Positions 14,350 through 23,051 of a stretch of DNA of 33,158 nt are shown here, in pieces (the stretch's first letter is position 1; the number at the start of each line of letters is the position of its first letter). Source of the stretch: Streptacidiphilus carbonis (lineage in GTDB: Bacteria > Actinomycetota > Actinomycetes > Streptomycetales > Streptomycetaceae); assembly GCF_000787775.1 (NCBI RefSeq), contig NZ_BBPM01000072.1, positions 1-33,158 of the forward strand, read 5' to 3'. The notes under the pieces were generated by a model. That model was not told the origin of the DNA, ran no database searches, and saw only the letters and a program-made list of their open reading frames with translations. The position numbers were made by a program, and so were the translations under genes.

Positions 14350-15858
14350 TCAGCCCGCGCTGCAGCTGACGCCGTTGAGGGCGAACGAGGCCGGAGCCGC
14401 CGCGTTGCCGGTGTGGGTGGCCTGGAACCCGATCTGGGTGGTTCCGCCGGGGGCCAGCGTGCCGTTGTAGCTGAGGTTGGTCGCGGTGACCGTCCCGCTG
14501 CTCGGGCTGACGGTAGCGTTCCAGGCCGAGGTGACGGTCTGTCCGGGGGCCAGGGTGAAGGCCAGGGACCAGCCGTTGACGGTACTGGAGCCGGTGTTGG
14601 TGATGGTGATGTTCTCGGTCAGCCCGGTGTTCCAGGCGTTGACCGTGTCAGCGACCTTGCAGGAGCCGGCCGCCCCGGTCGGACCCGTCGTCGGGGACGC
14701 CGACGCCGAGGCCGAGGGAGTCGGCGTCGCCGTGGCGGTGCTGCCGCCCAGCGCCGTCACCGAGGCGTTGTAGGCCGGCTTGGGCTGGTAGTTGTTGTCG
14801 TACATGGTCGCCGCGCCGTAGCCGGAGAAGGTGCCCGGGATCCAGGAGTCGGCATCGCCGACGCCCCACTGCGACACGCCCACACAGCCGCTGACGCCGA
14901 GGCAGTCGTTGATCACGGCGGCGTAGTCCGAGGCCTGCTGGGCCAGGTTGGCGGTGCTGGCCGGCAGCGCGATGCGGTCGTCCAGCTCGGTGACGGCGAC
15001 GTTCACCCCGAGGGCGGTGAAGCGCTGCATATTGGCCTTCATCGTGGACGGCACCTGGCCGAGGATGAAGTGGCTCTCCAGGCCCACCCCGTCGATCGGG
15101 ACGCCCTGCGACTTCAGTGAGGCGACCAGGTTGTACATCGCGTCGCTCTTGGCGTTCTCGCCCTCGATGTTGTAGTCGTTCAGGTAGAGCTTGGCGGCCG
15201 GGTCGGCGGCGTGGGCGGTGCGCAGCGCGTCCGCGATGTAGCCGCTGCCCATGGCGTTGTAGAAGGCGTCCGCCCGCAGCGTCCCGTCCTCGTTGAACGG
15301 CTCGTTGACCACGTCCCAGGAGTAGACCTGGCCCTTGTAGTGGGTGGCCTCGGTGGTGATGTGCGCCTCCATCGCCCCCTGCACCTGACTGGTCGGCAGA
15401 CTGCTGACCCAGGACGGGAGTTGGCTGTGCCAGACCAGGTTGTGGCCGCGCACCCGCATCCCGTTCGCCTTGGCGTAGGAGACGATCGCGTCACCGGGTC
15501 CGAAGTTGTAACTTCCATTGGACGGCTCGGTGGTGTCCCACTTCATCTCGTTGCCCGGGGTCACCATGTCGAACTGGCTGGAGGCGACGGCGGTGAGGGT
15601 GGAGTTGCTCAGGTTGGACTGGGTGAGGGCGGTCCCGAAGTAGATGCCCTTGGCCTCCGCCAGGCTCTTCAGGCTGGTACCCGCCGCGCCGGCCTGGCCG
15701 CCCATGCCGGTGAGCAGCAGTGCGCCGGCCGCGACGGCGGCCGCCGCGCCGAGGAGGCCGCGCCGGAACAGGGTGCGGGACGGGTGCGGCCCGGGGTCGT
15801 GCGGGGTCGGCGGGATGGCGCCCGAGCTGCGGCGCCGTCCATAATCGTGTGCTGTCAC
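14350..15858 (-). CDS. Secreted endo-1,4-beta-xylanase, GH10 with C-terminal CBM2
   Basis: A 502-residue extracellular enzyme that cuts xylan to xylo-oligosaccharides. GTG 15858 follows GGAAAGGAC. Residues 29-58 hold a Tat-type signal (RTLFRRGLLG then an Ala-rich core). The GH10 barrel spans about 62-370, with acid/base E186 in WDVVNEP and nucleophile E291 in VAVTELDD; NEMKWD and HNLVWHSQLP are further hallmarks. A Thr/Pro/Ser/Ala linker (373-397) leads to a family-2 carbohydrate-binding module (400-499) closed by Cys400-Cys499, with Trp409, Trp430 and Trp446 as likely cellulose/xylan-contacting residues. It stands downstream of, and in the same direction as, the LacI regulator, and beside the xylobiose importer operon. 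A palindromic operator in its leader region suggests repression by that regulator. Confidence 0.95.
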   Translation of the reverse strand: MTAHDYGRRRSSGAIPPTPHDPGPHPSRTLFRRGLLGAAAAVAAGALLLTGMGGQAGAAGTSLKSLAEAKGIYFGTALTQSNLSNSTLTAVASSQFDMVTPGNEMKWDTTEPSNGSYNFGPGDAIVSYAKANGMRVRGHNLVWHSQLPSWVSSLPTSQVQGAMEAHITTEATHYKGQVYSWDVVNEPFNEDGTLRADAFYNAMGSGYIADALRTAHAADPAAKLYLNDYNIEGENAKSDAMYNLVASLKSQGVPIDGVGLESHFILGQVPSTMKANMQRFTALGVNVAVTELDDRIALPASTANLAQQASDYAAVINDCLGVSGCVGVSQWGVGDADSWIPGTFSGYGAATMYDNNYQPKPAYNASVTALGGSTATATPTPSASASASPTTGPTGAAGSCKVADTVNAWNTGLTENITITNTGSSTVNGWSLAFTLAPGQTVTSAWNATVSPSSGTVTATNLSYNGTLAPGGTTQIGFQATHTGNAAAPASFALNGVSCSAG

Positions 15859-16062
15859 CGTTGGTGTCCTTTCCACGGGGTGGGTGGGGTGAGCGGACGT
15901 GCGGCGGTGCAAGGAGCAGTGGTGCGGGCATGACAAGCCCACCCGCCGGGACGGCCCCGGTCGGGTCGTCCGGCGACGCCGAAGGGGACCGCCCAGCGGG
16001 GGACGGGGACCGGAAAGCACCGCGAACGGAGCTGTGGGTGGGCCGGTCCGACCGGGGCGGCG

Positions 16063-16079
16063 GATCGAAACTTTCGATC
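16063..16079. promoter_or_regulatory. Perfect 17-bp palindromic operator for xylanase control
   Basis: GATCGAAACTTTCGATC: 8-bp perfect arms around a central C. The inner CGAAACTTTCG matches, from memory, the element described upstream of Streptomyces xylanase genes and bound by LacI-type XlnR/BxlR proteins. It lies about 16-32 nt downstream of the start predicted for the xylanase promoter. A second perfect palindrome, CCGGTC-C-GACCGG, sits at 16043-16055. Confidence 0.8.
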
Positions 16080-16101
16080 TTGGCTCCGAATGTCAGCGGT
16101 G

Positions 16102-16130
16102 ACCCTAGGCCCGACCCGACGCCCCGTCAA
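16102..16130 (-). promoter_or_regulatory. Xylanase promoter
   Basis: On the reverse strand TTGACG (16130-16125) is followed after 17 nt by TAGGGT (16107-16102). The predicted start near 16095 leaves a leader of about 235 nt before the GTG at 15858. Apart from the operator at 16063-16079 and the adjacent palindrome, I see no gene in this 297-nt gap. Confidence 0.55.
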
Positions 16131-16155
16131 CACCCCCGCATGGAACGGGCGTTCC

Positions 16156-17166
16156 TCAGCGCTTGGACCGGGGTTGCGCCGTGCTGCTGCGCTCCACCAG
16201 GCTGGTGGCCAGATCCACCCGCAATGTGCTCGGCCGCCTGCCGCGGGCCAGGTCGAGCACCATCCTGGTGGCGACCTCGGCCATCTCCATCAGCGGCTGG
16301 CGCACCGTGGTGAGCGGCGGGCCGACCCAGCGGGCCAGCGGCAGGTCGTCGAAGCCCACCACGCTGAGGTCCTCGGGGATCCGCAGCCCGATCTCCCTGG
16401 CCGCCTCGTACAGGCCGAGGGCCTGCAGGTCGTTGCCGGTGAACACGGCGGTTGGCCGGTCCGGCAGCCGCAGCAGTTCCAGCCCGGCGACATGGCCGGC
16501 CTCGTGATGGAAGTCCCCCTGCCGGACCAGGCCCGGGTCGTAGGCGATCCCGGCGGTCTCCAGCGCCGCGCGGTAGCCGTCGACCCTGGCCCGGCTGCAC
16601 ATCATCCGGGCCGGTCCGGCTATCACCCCGATCCGCTGGTGGCCGAGCTCCAGCAGGTGCCGGGTGGCGGCCAGGCCGCCGTGCCAGTTGGTCGCACCGA
16701 CCGCCGGCACGTCCTGGCCGGGGTCGCCGGCCGGGTCCATGACCACGAACGGGATGTCTCGGCTGGCCAGTTGCTCCTGCTGGGCGTGGTCGAGGCCGGA
16801 CAGCACCAGCACCACCCCCATCGGCCGGCGCGCCAGCACCCCCTCCATCCAGGTCTGACCGAGGCTCAGCCGTCCCGAGGACTCGGACAGGACCACGCTC
16901 AGCCCCTCCTCGCGCACCACGTTCTCGACGCCGCGGATGACCTCCATCGCCCAGGCGCTCTCCAGCTCGTGGAAGACCAGCTCCAGCAGCGGGCTCGACT
17001 GCGAGGCGCTGCGGCGGCGCCGGTAGCCGTGCCGGCGCAGCAGCTCCTCGATCCGCTCCCGGGTGGCCGGGGCCACATCGGCCCTGCCGTTGAGCACCTT
17101 CGAAACGGTCGGAGTCGAGACCCCGGCCTCCTGGGCGATCTCCGCCAGTGTCGCCGTCCCGGTCAC
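16156..17166 (-). CDS. bxlR: LacI-family repressor of the xylan genes (BxlR/XlnR-like)
   Basis: A 336-residue regulator. GTG 17166 follows AGGGGAGGGG. The helix-turn-helix is at about 6-27 (TLAEIAQEAGVSTPTVSKVL), followed by the hinge and a sugar-sensing domain with DLSVVGFDDLPLARWVGPPLTTVRQP split over the usual C-terminal motif. It is divergent from bxlE and upstream of the xylanase gene, the layout of the BxlR repressor of Streptomyces thermoviolaceus, which releases DNA when xylobiose is present. The naming rests on context and family resemblance. Its likely targets are the palindrome at 16063-16079 and the inverted repeat at 17323-17340. Confidence 0.85.
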   Translation of the reverse strand: MTGTATLAEIAQEAGVSTPTVSKVLNGRADVAPATRERIEELLRRHGYRRRRSASQSSPLLELVFHELESAWAMEVIRGVENVVREEGLSVVLSESSGRLSLGQTWMEGVLARRPMGVVLVLSGLDHAQQEQLASRDIPFVVMDPAGDPGQDVPAVGATNWHGGLAATRHLLELGHQRIGVIAGPARMMCSRARVDGYRAALETAGIAYDPGLVRQGDFHHEAGHVAGLELLRLPDRPTAVFTGNDLQALGLYEAAREIGLRIPEDLSVVGFDDLPLARWVGPPLTTVRQPLMEMAEVATRMVLDLARGRRPSTLRVDLATSLVERSSTAQPRSKR

Positions 17167-17282
17167 GGCCCCTCCCCTGCTGCCCGTCGTGCCTGCGGAT
17201 TCGGTGCCGCGGATGTCTTCACGCCACGGATGGTAGCCCCTGAGGCCCAGAAAACAGCAGCCAGTTGGGCGTGCGCAGTCTC

Positions 17283-17340
17283 TTGACGCCCCCTGCCGCC
17301 GGGCCTACGTTTCCCCTCGACATTCGGCAATTTCACCGAA
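17283..17340 (+). promoter_or_regulatory. bxlEFGA promoter and downstream inverted repeat
   Basis: TTGACG (17283-17288), 17 nt, TACGTT (17306-17311) form a good promoter. Just after the expected start (about 17318) lies TTCGG (17323-17327), 8 nt, CCGAA (17336-17340), nested with TTTC-ACC-GAAA (17331-17341). This is a weaker relative of the xylanase operator and a plausible repressor site. Confidence 0.55.
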
Positions 17341-17362
17341 ACAATCGAAGGACAGGCAGGCC

Positions 17363-18694
17363 ATGAGATCCCCCGCTTCCGTATCTCGCAGCCGTACGTC
17401 CCGCAAGAGATTCGCTGTGACCGCCGTGGCCTGCGCCCTCGTCGCGGGGGTGACCGCCGGCTGCGGCTCCAGCGGCGGCAGCAGCTCGTCGAGCAGCTCG
17501 GGCACCATCCACATCCTCGTCTACGGCGACACCGGCAACACCGTCGAGAAGCAGATCGTCGACACCTTCAACAAGACCTCCAAGGTCAAGGCCGTGCTGG
17601 ACACCATCCCCGGCGCCAACTACCAGACCAAGCTTCAGACGATCATCAACACCGCGCAGGCCCCCGACGTCTTCTTCAACTGGGGCGGCGGCAGCATCGC
17701 GCCCTTCGTCAAATCCGGCCTGCTGATGCCACTGGACAGCTTCATCGCCGCGGACCCCCAGCTCAAGTCCGACTTCCTGCCGTCGGTCTTCAACACCGCG
17801 GTGATCGACGGCAAGTCCTACGGGGTCCCCATGCGCGGCACCCAGCCGGTCCTGCTGTTCGACAACAAGAAGGTGCTCGCCGACGCCGGGATCACCCCGC
17901 CGGCCACCTGGGACCAGCTGCTGGCCGACGTGCAGACGCTCAAGGCCAAGGGCAAGACCCCGATCGCGCTCGGCGGCGGCGACCAGTGGCCGACCCTGAT
18001 GTGGTTCGAGTACCTCTACGACCGGGTCGCGGGGCCCGGCCTGTTCGAGAAGGCCCTCGGCGGCGACACCAGCGCCTGGGCGAGTGCCGACAGCCAGAAG
18101 GCGCTGGGCATGCTCAAGCAGCTGGTCGACGCGGGCGCCTTCGGCACCAACTACGACTCGGTCAAGTTCACCGACGGCGGCTCCCCGGCCCTGCTCGCCA
18201 AGGGCAAGGCCGCGTTCGAGCTGATGGGCTCGTGGGAGTACGCCACCCAGAAGTCCGCCAACCCGGACTTCACCAAGAACGACCTCGGCTACAGCAACTT
18301 CCCGACCATCGCCGGGGGCGCGGGCAACGCGGCCGACGTCGTCGGCAACACCAACAACTTCTACTCGGTGCTGAAGAACACCAAGCACCCCGACGCGGTC
18401 GCACAGTTCCTCAAGCTCATGTACTCCGACGAGTTCGTCAAGGCGCAGCTGGGCATCGGCAACCTGCCCACCACCACCAACACCCCGCAGTTCCTGTCCA
18501 CCGCGGCCGACCCGGCCTACGACACCTACCAGTACAACCTGGTCAAGCAGGCTCCCTCGTTCCAGCTCTCCTGGGACCAGGCCTATCCGCCGTCGGCGAC
18601 CACCGCCATGCACCAGGCCGTCCAGCAGTTCGTGGACGGCAAGCTCGACGCCGCCGGCTTCATCAAGGCCATGCAGGGCCTGCCCACCTCCTGA
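17363..18694 (+). CDS. bxlE: BxlE-like xylobiose-binding lipoprotein of an ABC importer
   Basis: A 443-residue extracellular solute-binding protein. ATG 17363 is preceded by GAAGGA. The N-terminus is a lipoprotein signal ending in VTAGC with Cys34, followed by a Gly/Ser linker. The mature region starts with IHILVYGDTGNTVEKQIVDTF and shows the usual two-lobed sugar-binding layout. In Streptomyces thermoviolaceus BxlE binds xylobiose with high affinity; the identical operon order (binding protein, two permeases, GH3 beta-xylosidase) and the adjacent xylanase support the same role. The ligand itself is inferred. Confidence 0.88.
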   Translation: MRSPASVSRSRTSRKRFAVTAVACALVAGVTAGCGSSGGSSSSSSSGTIHILVYGDTGNTVEKQIVDTFNKTSKVKAVLDTIPGANYQTKLQTIINTAQAPDVFFNWGGGSIAPFVKSGLLMPLDSFIAADPQLKSDFLPSVFNTAVIDGKSYGVPMRGTQPVLLFDNKKVLADAGITPPATWDQLLADVQTLKAKGKTPIALGGGDQWPTLMWFEYLYDRVAGPGLFEKALGGDTSAWASADSQKALGMLKQLVDAGAFGTNYDSVKFTDGGSPALLAKGKAAFELMGSWEYATQKSANPDFTKNDLGYSNFPTIAGGAGNAADVVGNTNNFYSVLKNTKHPDAVAQFLKLMYSDEFVKAQLGIGNLPTTTNTPQFLSTAADPAYDTYQYNLVKQAPSFQLSWDQAYPPSATTAMHQAVQQFVDGKLDAAGFIKAMQGLPTS

Positions 18695-18735
18695 GCGCAC
18701 TCACCGAAGCGCGCCCCTCGAGTTCGGACGGACAG

Positions 18736-19764
18736 ATGACCAGCATCATTCAGCAACTCCTGGCGAAGTCCGCGCGCCGGGAGCCACCGACCACGGGGTC
18801 ACGCGGGGATCCCGGGGGTCGCTCCCCGGGATATCGGAGTACTGCCGGCTCCGCCGCCGGGGCGGACCGCCGCCGGGCGGTGCGCAGCGGCGTCGGGGCC
18901 ACCCGCCCGGGCCTGGCCTGGGCGGTGCCCGCCACCGTCTTCTTCACCCTGTTCGCGATCGTCCCGCTCGTCCTGGTCGCGGTGCTCTCCTTCACCAGCT
19001 GGAACGGGATCGGCACGCCCAAGCTGATCGGGCTGTCCAACTGGTCCGCGCTGTGGCACGACCCGGTCATGCTCAAGAGCCTGTGGCTGAGCGCGCTGCT
19101 GACCACCCTGGGCGTGGTGGTCCAGACCCCGATCAGCATCCTGTTGGGGGTCTGGGCGGCCGGGCACCAGCGCAACCGGGCCGTCCTCGCGGCGGTCTAC
19201 TTCGTCCCGCTGCTGCTCTCGGTGACCGCGGTCTCGGTGCTGTGGCGGGCGCTGCTCGACCCCAACTTCGGGATCCCCTCCGATGCCGGCTGGCTGTTCG
19301 GCGACGGCAACCTGCTGGGCACCCAGAGCGGCTCGATCGGCGTGCTGGCCTTCGTCGGCGCCTGGCAGTGGACCCCGCTGCACACCCTGATCTACCAGGG
19401 CGGCGCCCGCGCCGTCCCACAGGTCCTCTACGACGCCGCGGCGATCGACGGCGCCGGAACGGTGCGCCAGTTCTTCCACATCACCCTGCCACAGCTGCGC
19501 AACACGGTCATCACCTCGATGGTGCTGATGGTGGTCGGCGGGCTGACCACCTTCGACACCGTGCTGATCCTGACCCAGGGCGGCCCCGGCACCGACACCA
19601 CCATCAGCGCCTACTACATGTACCAGCAGGGCTTCCTCAGCTTCGACTTCGGCGGGGCCTCGGCCATCGCCCTGGTCCTGGTGGTGGTCGCCACCCTGCT
19701 CTCGCTGCTCATGGTCCGGCTCACCGGCTACGACCGGATGCAGAGCACCGCGGAGGGACTGTGA
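18736..19764 (+). CDS. bxlF: BxlF-like sugar ABC transporter permease
   Basis: A 342-residue permease. ATG 18736 follows ACGGACAG; residues 1-55 are a polar cytoplasmic tail that may be shorter in vivo, because family similarity starts near GLAWAVPATVFFTLFAIVP. About six helices follow. The EAA loop reads DAAAIDGAGTVRQFFHITLP. It forms the pore with the next gene, whose ATG overlaps this stop codon by one base (TGATG). No ATPase gene is present in the operon. Confidence 0.88.
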   Translation: MTSIIQQLLAKSARREPPTTGSRGDPGGRSPGYRSTAGSAAGADRRRAVRSGVGATRPGLAWAVPATVFFTLFAIVPLVLVAVLSFTSWNGIGTPKLIGLSNWSALWHDPVMLKSLWLSALLTTLGVVVQTPISILLGVWAAGHQRNRAVLAAVYFVPLLLSVTAVSVLWRALLDPNFGIPSDAGWLFGDGNLLGTQSGSIGVLAFVGAWQWTPLHTLIYQGGARAVPQVLYDAAAIDGAGTVRQFFHITLPQLRNTVITSMVLMVVGGLTTFDTVLILTQGGPGTDTTISAYYMYQQGFLSFDFGGASAIALVLVVVATLLSLLMVRLTGYDRMQSTAEGL

Positions 19765-20582
19765 TGCGGCAACGCCCCAACTACCTGGCCGGATTCGGCT
19801 CGCTGATCTGGCTGTTCCTGGTCGGCCTGCCGCTGTACGTGATGCTGACGGCCACCCTGCGCACCCAGTCCGACTACTCCACCTCGGGACCGCTCAGCTT
19901 TCCCGCGCACCTGACCCTGCAGAACTACCTGGACGACTTCTCCAACGGCTTCGGCCGGGACTTCCTCAACACCATCGTGGTCACCGTCTCCGTGGTGGCC
20001 ATCGTGCTGCTGGTGGTGCCGCCGCTGGCGTACGCCATCATCCGCAGCCGGCACCGCACCATGAGCACGGTCTTCCGGATCTTCCTGCTCGGCCTGGCCA
20101 TCCCCGCGCAGGCGGTGATCGTGCCGATGTTCTACGTCATCAGCAAGGCCGGCCTCTACGACAACCTGGTCGGCATCATCCTGCCGACCGCCGCCTTCTG
20201 CCTGCCCATCTGCACCCTGATCCTGACCGGGGCGATGCGTGACATCACCTCGGAGCTCTACGAAGCCATGGCAGTTGACGGAGCGTCACCGGCCCGGGTG
20301 TTCCGGCAGCTGGTGGTGCCGCTGTCCAAGGGCGGCCTGTCCACGATCGTCGTCTTCTCCGCGCTGCAGGCCTGGAACGGATTCCTCTTCCCGCTGGTGC
20401 TGACGCAGTCCGACTCCACCAAGGTGATCACCCTGGGCCTGTACAACTTCCAGACCGAGCACGGAGTCGACGTCCCCGGCCTGCTCAGCGCCGTCATGCT
20501 GTCGATGCTGCCCATCCTGGTCGTCTACCTGTTCGCCCGCCGTGCCCTGGTCCGAGGGCTCATGGGGGTCGGCGGAAAGTGA
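19764..20582 (+). CDS. bxlG: BxlG-like sugar ABC transporter permease
   Basis: A 272-residue permease with six helices, the first at about 9-28 (FGSLIWLFLVGLPLYVML). The EAA loop is EAMAVDGASPARVFRQLVVP. It is translationally coupled to bxlF upstream and overlaps bxlA downstream as GTGA. As in other actinobacterial oligosaccharide importers, energy would come from an MsiK-like ATPase elsewhere in the genome (inference). Confidence 0.88.
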   Translation: MRQRPNYLAGFGSLIWLFLVGLPLYVMLTATLRTQSDYSTSGPLSFPAHLTLQNYLDDFSNGFGRDFLNTIVVTVSVVAIVLLVVPPLAYAIIRSRHRTMSTVFRIFLLGLAIPAQAVIVPMFYVISKAGLYDNLVGIILPTAAFCLPICTLILTGAMRDITSELYEAMAVDGASPARVFRQLVVPLSKGGLSTIVVFSALQAWNGFLFPLVLTQSDSTKVITLGLYNFQTEHGVDVPGLLSAVMLSMLPILVVYLFARRALVRGLMGVGGK

Positions 20583-23005
20583 AAGAGACAGTGCATTCGG
20601 CTCACCACGCCTCAACCGATCCGTCATCCGCCACCGCTACGGCCACCAGCCCTGCTGACAAGGCCAGTTGGCAGGACACCGCGCTGCCCGCCGGCGACCG
20701 CGCCGACGCCCTGATCGCCGAGATGACCCTGCGCGAGAAGCTCGCCCAACTGGTCGGCGTCTGGGTCGGCGCCTCCGCCGAAGGCGGCGAAGTCGCCCCC
20801 TACCAGCACGACATGGAGGAGCCGGTCGACCTGGACGCGCTGCTCCCGCACGGACTGGGCCAGTTGACCCGCCCGTTCGGCACCGCCCCGATCGACCCCG
20901 CCCTCGGCGCGCTGTCACTGCTGCGCAGCCAGCGCCGCATCGCCGCCGCCAACCGCTTCGGCATCCCGGCGCTGGCCCACGAGGAGTGCCTGGCCGGCTT
21001 CGCCGCCTGGGGCGCCACCGCCTACCCGGTCCCGCTGTCCTGGGGTGCCACCTTCAACCCGGCGCTGGTCCGCGCCATGGCCGCGGCCATCGGCCGGGAC
21101 ATGCGCGCGGTCGGGATCCACCAGGGCCTGGCGCCCGTCCTCGACGTGGTGCGCGACGCCCGCTGGGGCCGGGTCGAGGAGACCATCGGCGAGGACCCCT
21201 ACCTGGTCGGCACCGTCGCCACGGCCTATGTCGCCGGGCTGGAGTCCACCGGGATCATCGCCACCCTCAAGCACTTCGCCGGGTACTCCGCCTCCGTGGC
21301 CGGCCGCAACCTCGCCCCCGTCCCGATGGGTCCGCGCGAGCGCGCCGACGTCATCCTGACCCCGTTCGAGATGGCCGTGCGCGAGGGCCGTCCGCGCTCG
21401 GTGATGTCCGCCTACACCGACACCGACGGCATCCCCTCCGCCGCCGACCCGGAGCTGCTCACCACTCTGCTCCGGGACGTCTGGGGCTTCACCGGCACCG
21501 TGGTCGCCGACTACTTCGGCATCGCCTTCCTCAAACAGCTGCACGGCGTGGCCGCGGACTGGGGCGGCGCGGCCGGCATCGCCCTGGCCGGCGGGGTCGA
21601 CGTGGAACTGCCCAGCGTCAAGACCTTCGGCGAACCGCTGCTGGACGCCGTCACCTCCGGGGCCGTGCCCGAGCACCTGGTCGACCGCGCGCTGCGCCGG
21701 GTGCTGGTGCAGAAGGCCGAACTGGGACTGCTCGACCCGGACTGGGACCCGGTCCCACCCGCCCTCACCGGCGGCGCCCTCTCCCACGCGGACCCGGACT
21801 CCCCCGGTCTGTTCCGCGGCCGCATCGACCTGGACACCCCGGCCAACCGGGCACTGGCCGAGCAGGTCGCCGAGCAGGCCGTGGTGCTGCTGCGCAACGA
21901 CGGCGCCCTCCCAATGGACCGGCCCCGCAGGATCGCGGTGATCGGCCCCAACGCCGACACCCCGCGCGCCCTGCTGGGCTGCTACGCCTTCCCGGTCCAC
22001 GTCGGCGGCAAGCACCCGGACGTGCCGCTCGGCATCGACCTGCCGACCCTGCTCGACCAGGTCACCGCCGAGTTCCCGGACAGCGAGGTGGTCAGCACCC
22101 CGGGCACCACCGTCGACGGCGGCGACGCCTCGGGCATCGCCGAAGCCGCGGAGCTCGCCCGCAGCGCGGACGTGGTGGTGCTCGCCCTGGGCGACCGCGC
22201 CGGACTGTTCGGACGCGGCACCAGCGGCGAGGGCTGCGACGCCGAGAGCCTCGAACTCCCGGGTCTGCAGCAGCAGTTGCTCGACACCCTGCTGGACGTC
22301 GGCACCCCGGTGGTGGTCACCCTGATGGCCGGACGCCCCTATGCGCTCGGCAGCGCGGTGGACCGGGCGGCCGGCATCGTCCAGACCTTCTTCCCCGGCG
22401 AGGCCGGAGCAAGGGCGGTGGCCGGCGTGCTCAGCGGGCGGGTCAACCCGTCTGGCCGACTGCCCGTCAGCGTCCCGGGCCGACCCGGCGTCCAGCCGTC
22501 CACCTACCTGGCCTCCCGGCTCGCCAGGGCCAGCGATGTCTCCAGCACCGACCCCACCCCGGCCTACGGCTTCGGCCACGGCCTGTCCTACACCGGCTTC
22601 GAGTGGACCGGCCTGGAGCTGCTCCAGGACACCGCCGACACCGCGGGAGAGTTCCGGCTCGCCCTGAGCGTCCGCAACACCGGCGAGCGGGACGGCACCG
22701 AGGTCGTCCAGCTCTACCTGCACGACCCGGTCGCCTCGGTGGTCCAGCCGGTCCAGCGCCTGATCGGCTACCACCGGATCGAACTCGCCGCCGGGCAGCA
22801 GGCCCGGCTGCGCATCACCGTCCCCGCCGACCTGGCGTCCTTCACCGGCCGGGACGGCCACCGCACCGTCGAACCGGGCGACCTGGACCTGCACCTGGCC
22901 GCCTCAAGCACCGACACCCGCCTCACCGCCCACCTCACCCTCACCGGCCCGCCCCGCACCGTCGACCACACCCGGAGGCTGCACCCGGACATCACCGCCG
23001 ACTGA
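20579..23005 (+). CDS. bxlA: Glycoside hydrolase family 3 beta-xylosidase (BxlA-like), cytoplasmic
   Basis: An 808-residue enzyme that would split imported xylobiose to xylose. It starts with GTG 20579 overlapping the bxlG stop. There is no signal peptide, consistent with an intracellular role. The GH3 N-terminal barrel includes KHF at 231-233 and nucleophile Asp311 in TGTVVADYFGI; the second alpha/beta domain begins near AVVLLRNDGALPM, and a fibronectin-III-like C-terminal domain covers about 680-790. The length is normal for the bacterial beta-xylosidase/beta-glucosidase subgroup with this third domain. Specificity for xylo-oligosaccharides is inferred from the operon; beta-glucosidase activity cannot be excluded. 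Confidence 0.92.
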   Translation: MKETVHSAHHASTDPSSATATATSPADKASWQDTALPAGDRADALIAEMTLREKLAQLVGVWVGASAEGGEVAPYQHDMEEPVDLDALLPHGLGQLTRPFGTAPIDPALGALSLLRSQRRIAAANRFGIPALAHEECLAGFAAWGATAYPVPLSWGATFNPALVRAMAAAIGRDMRAVGIHQGLAPVLDVVRDARWGRVEETIGEDPYLVGTVATAYVAGLESTGIIATLKHFAGYSASVAGRNLAPVPMGPRERADVILTPFEMAVREGRPRSVMSAYTDTDGIPSAADPELLTTLLRDVWGFTGTVVADYFGIAFLKQLHGVAADWGGAAGIALAGGVDVELPSVKTFGEPLLDAVTSGAVPEHLVDRALRRVLVQKAELGLLDPDWDPVPPALTGGALSHADPDSPGLFRGRIDLDTPANRALAEQVAEQAVVLLRNDGALPMDRPRRIAVIGPNADTPRALLGCYAFPVHVGGKHPDVPLGIDLPTLLDQVTAEFPDSEVVSTPGTTVDGGDASGIAEAAELARSADVVVLALGDRAGLFGRGTSGEGCDAESLELPGLQQQLLDTLLDVGTPVVVTLMAGRPYALGSAVDRAAGIVQTFFPGEAGARAVAGVLSGRVNPSGRLPVSVPGRPGVQPSTYLASRLARASDVSSTDPTPAYGFGHGLSYTGFEWTGLELLQDTADTAGEFRLALSVRNTGERDGTEVVQLYLHDPVASVVQPVQRLIGYHRIELAAGQQARLRITVPADLASFTGRDGHRTVEPGDLDLHLAASSTDTRLTAHLTLTGPPRTVDHTRRLHPDITAD

Positions 23006-23051
23006 CCGGAGCCGGTCCGCGCCTCTCGTGCCCGCTCCGCGCCTCGCCCGC

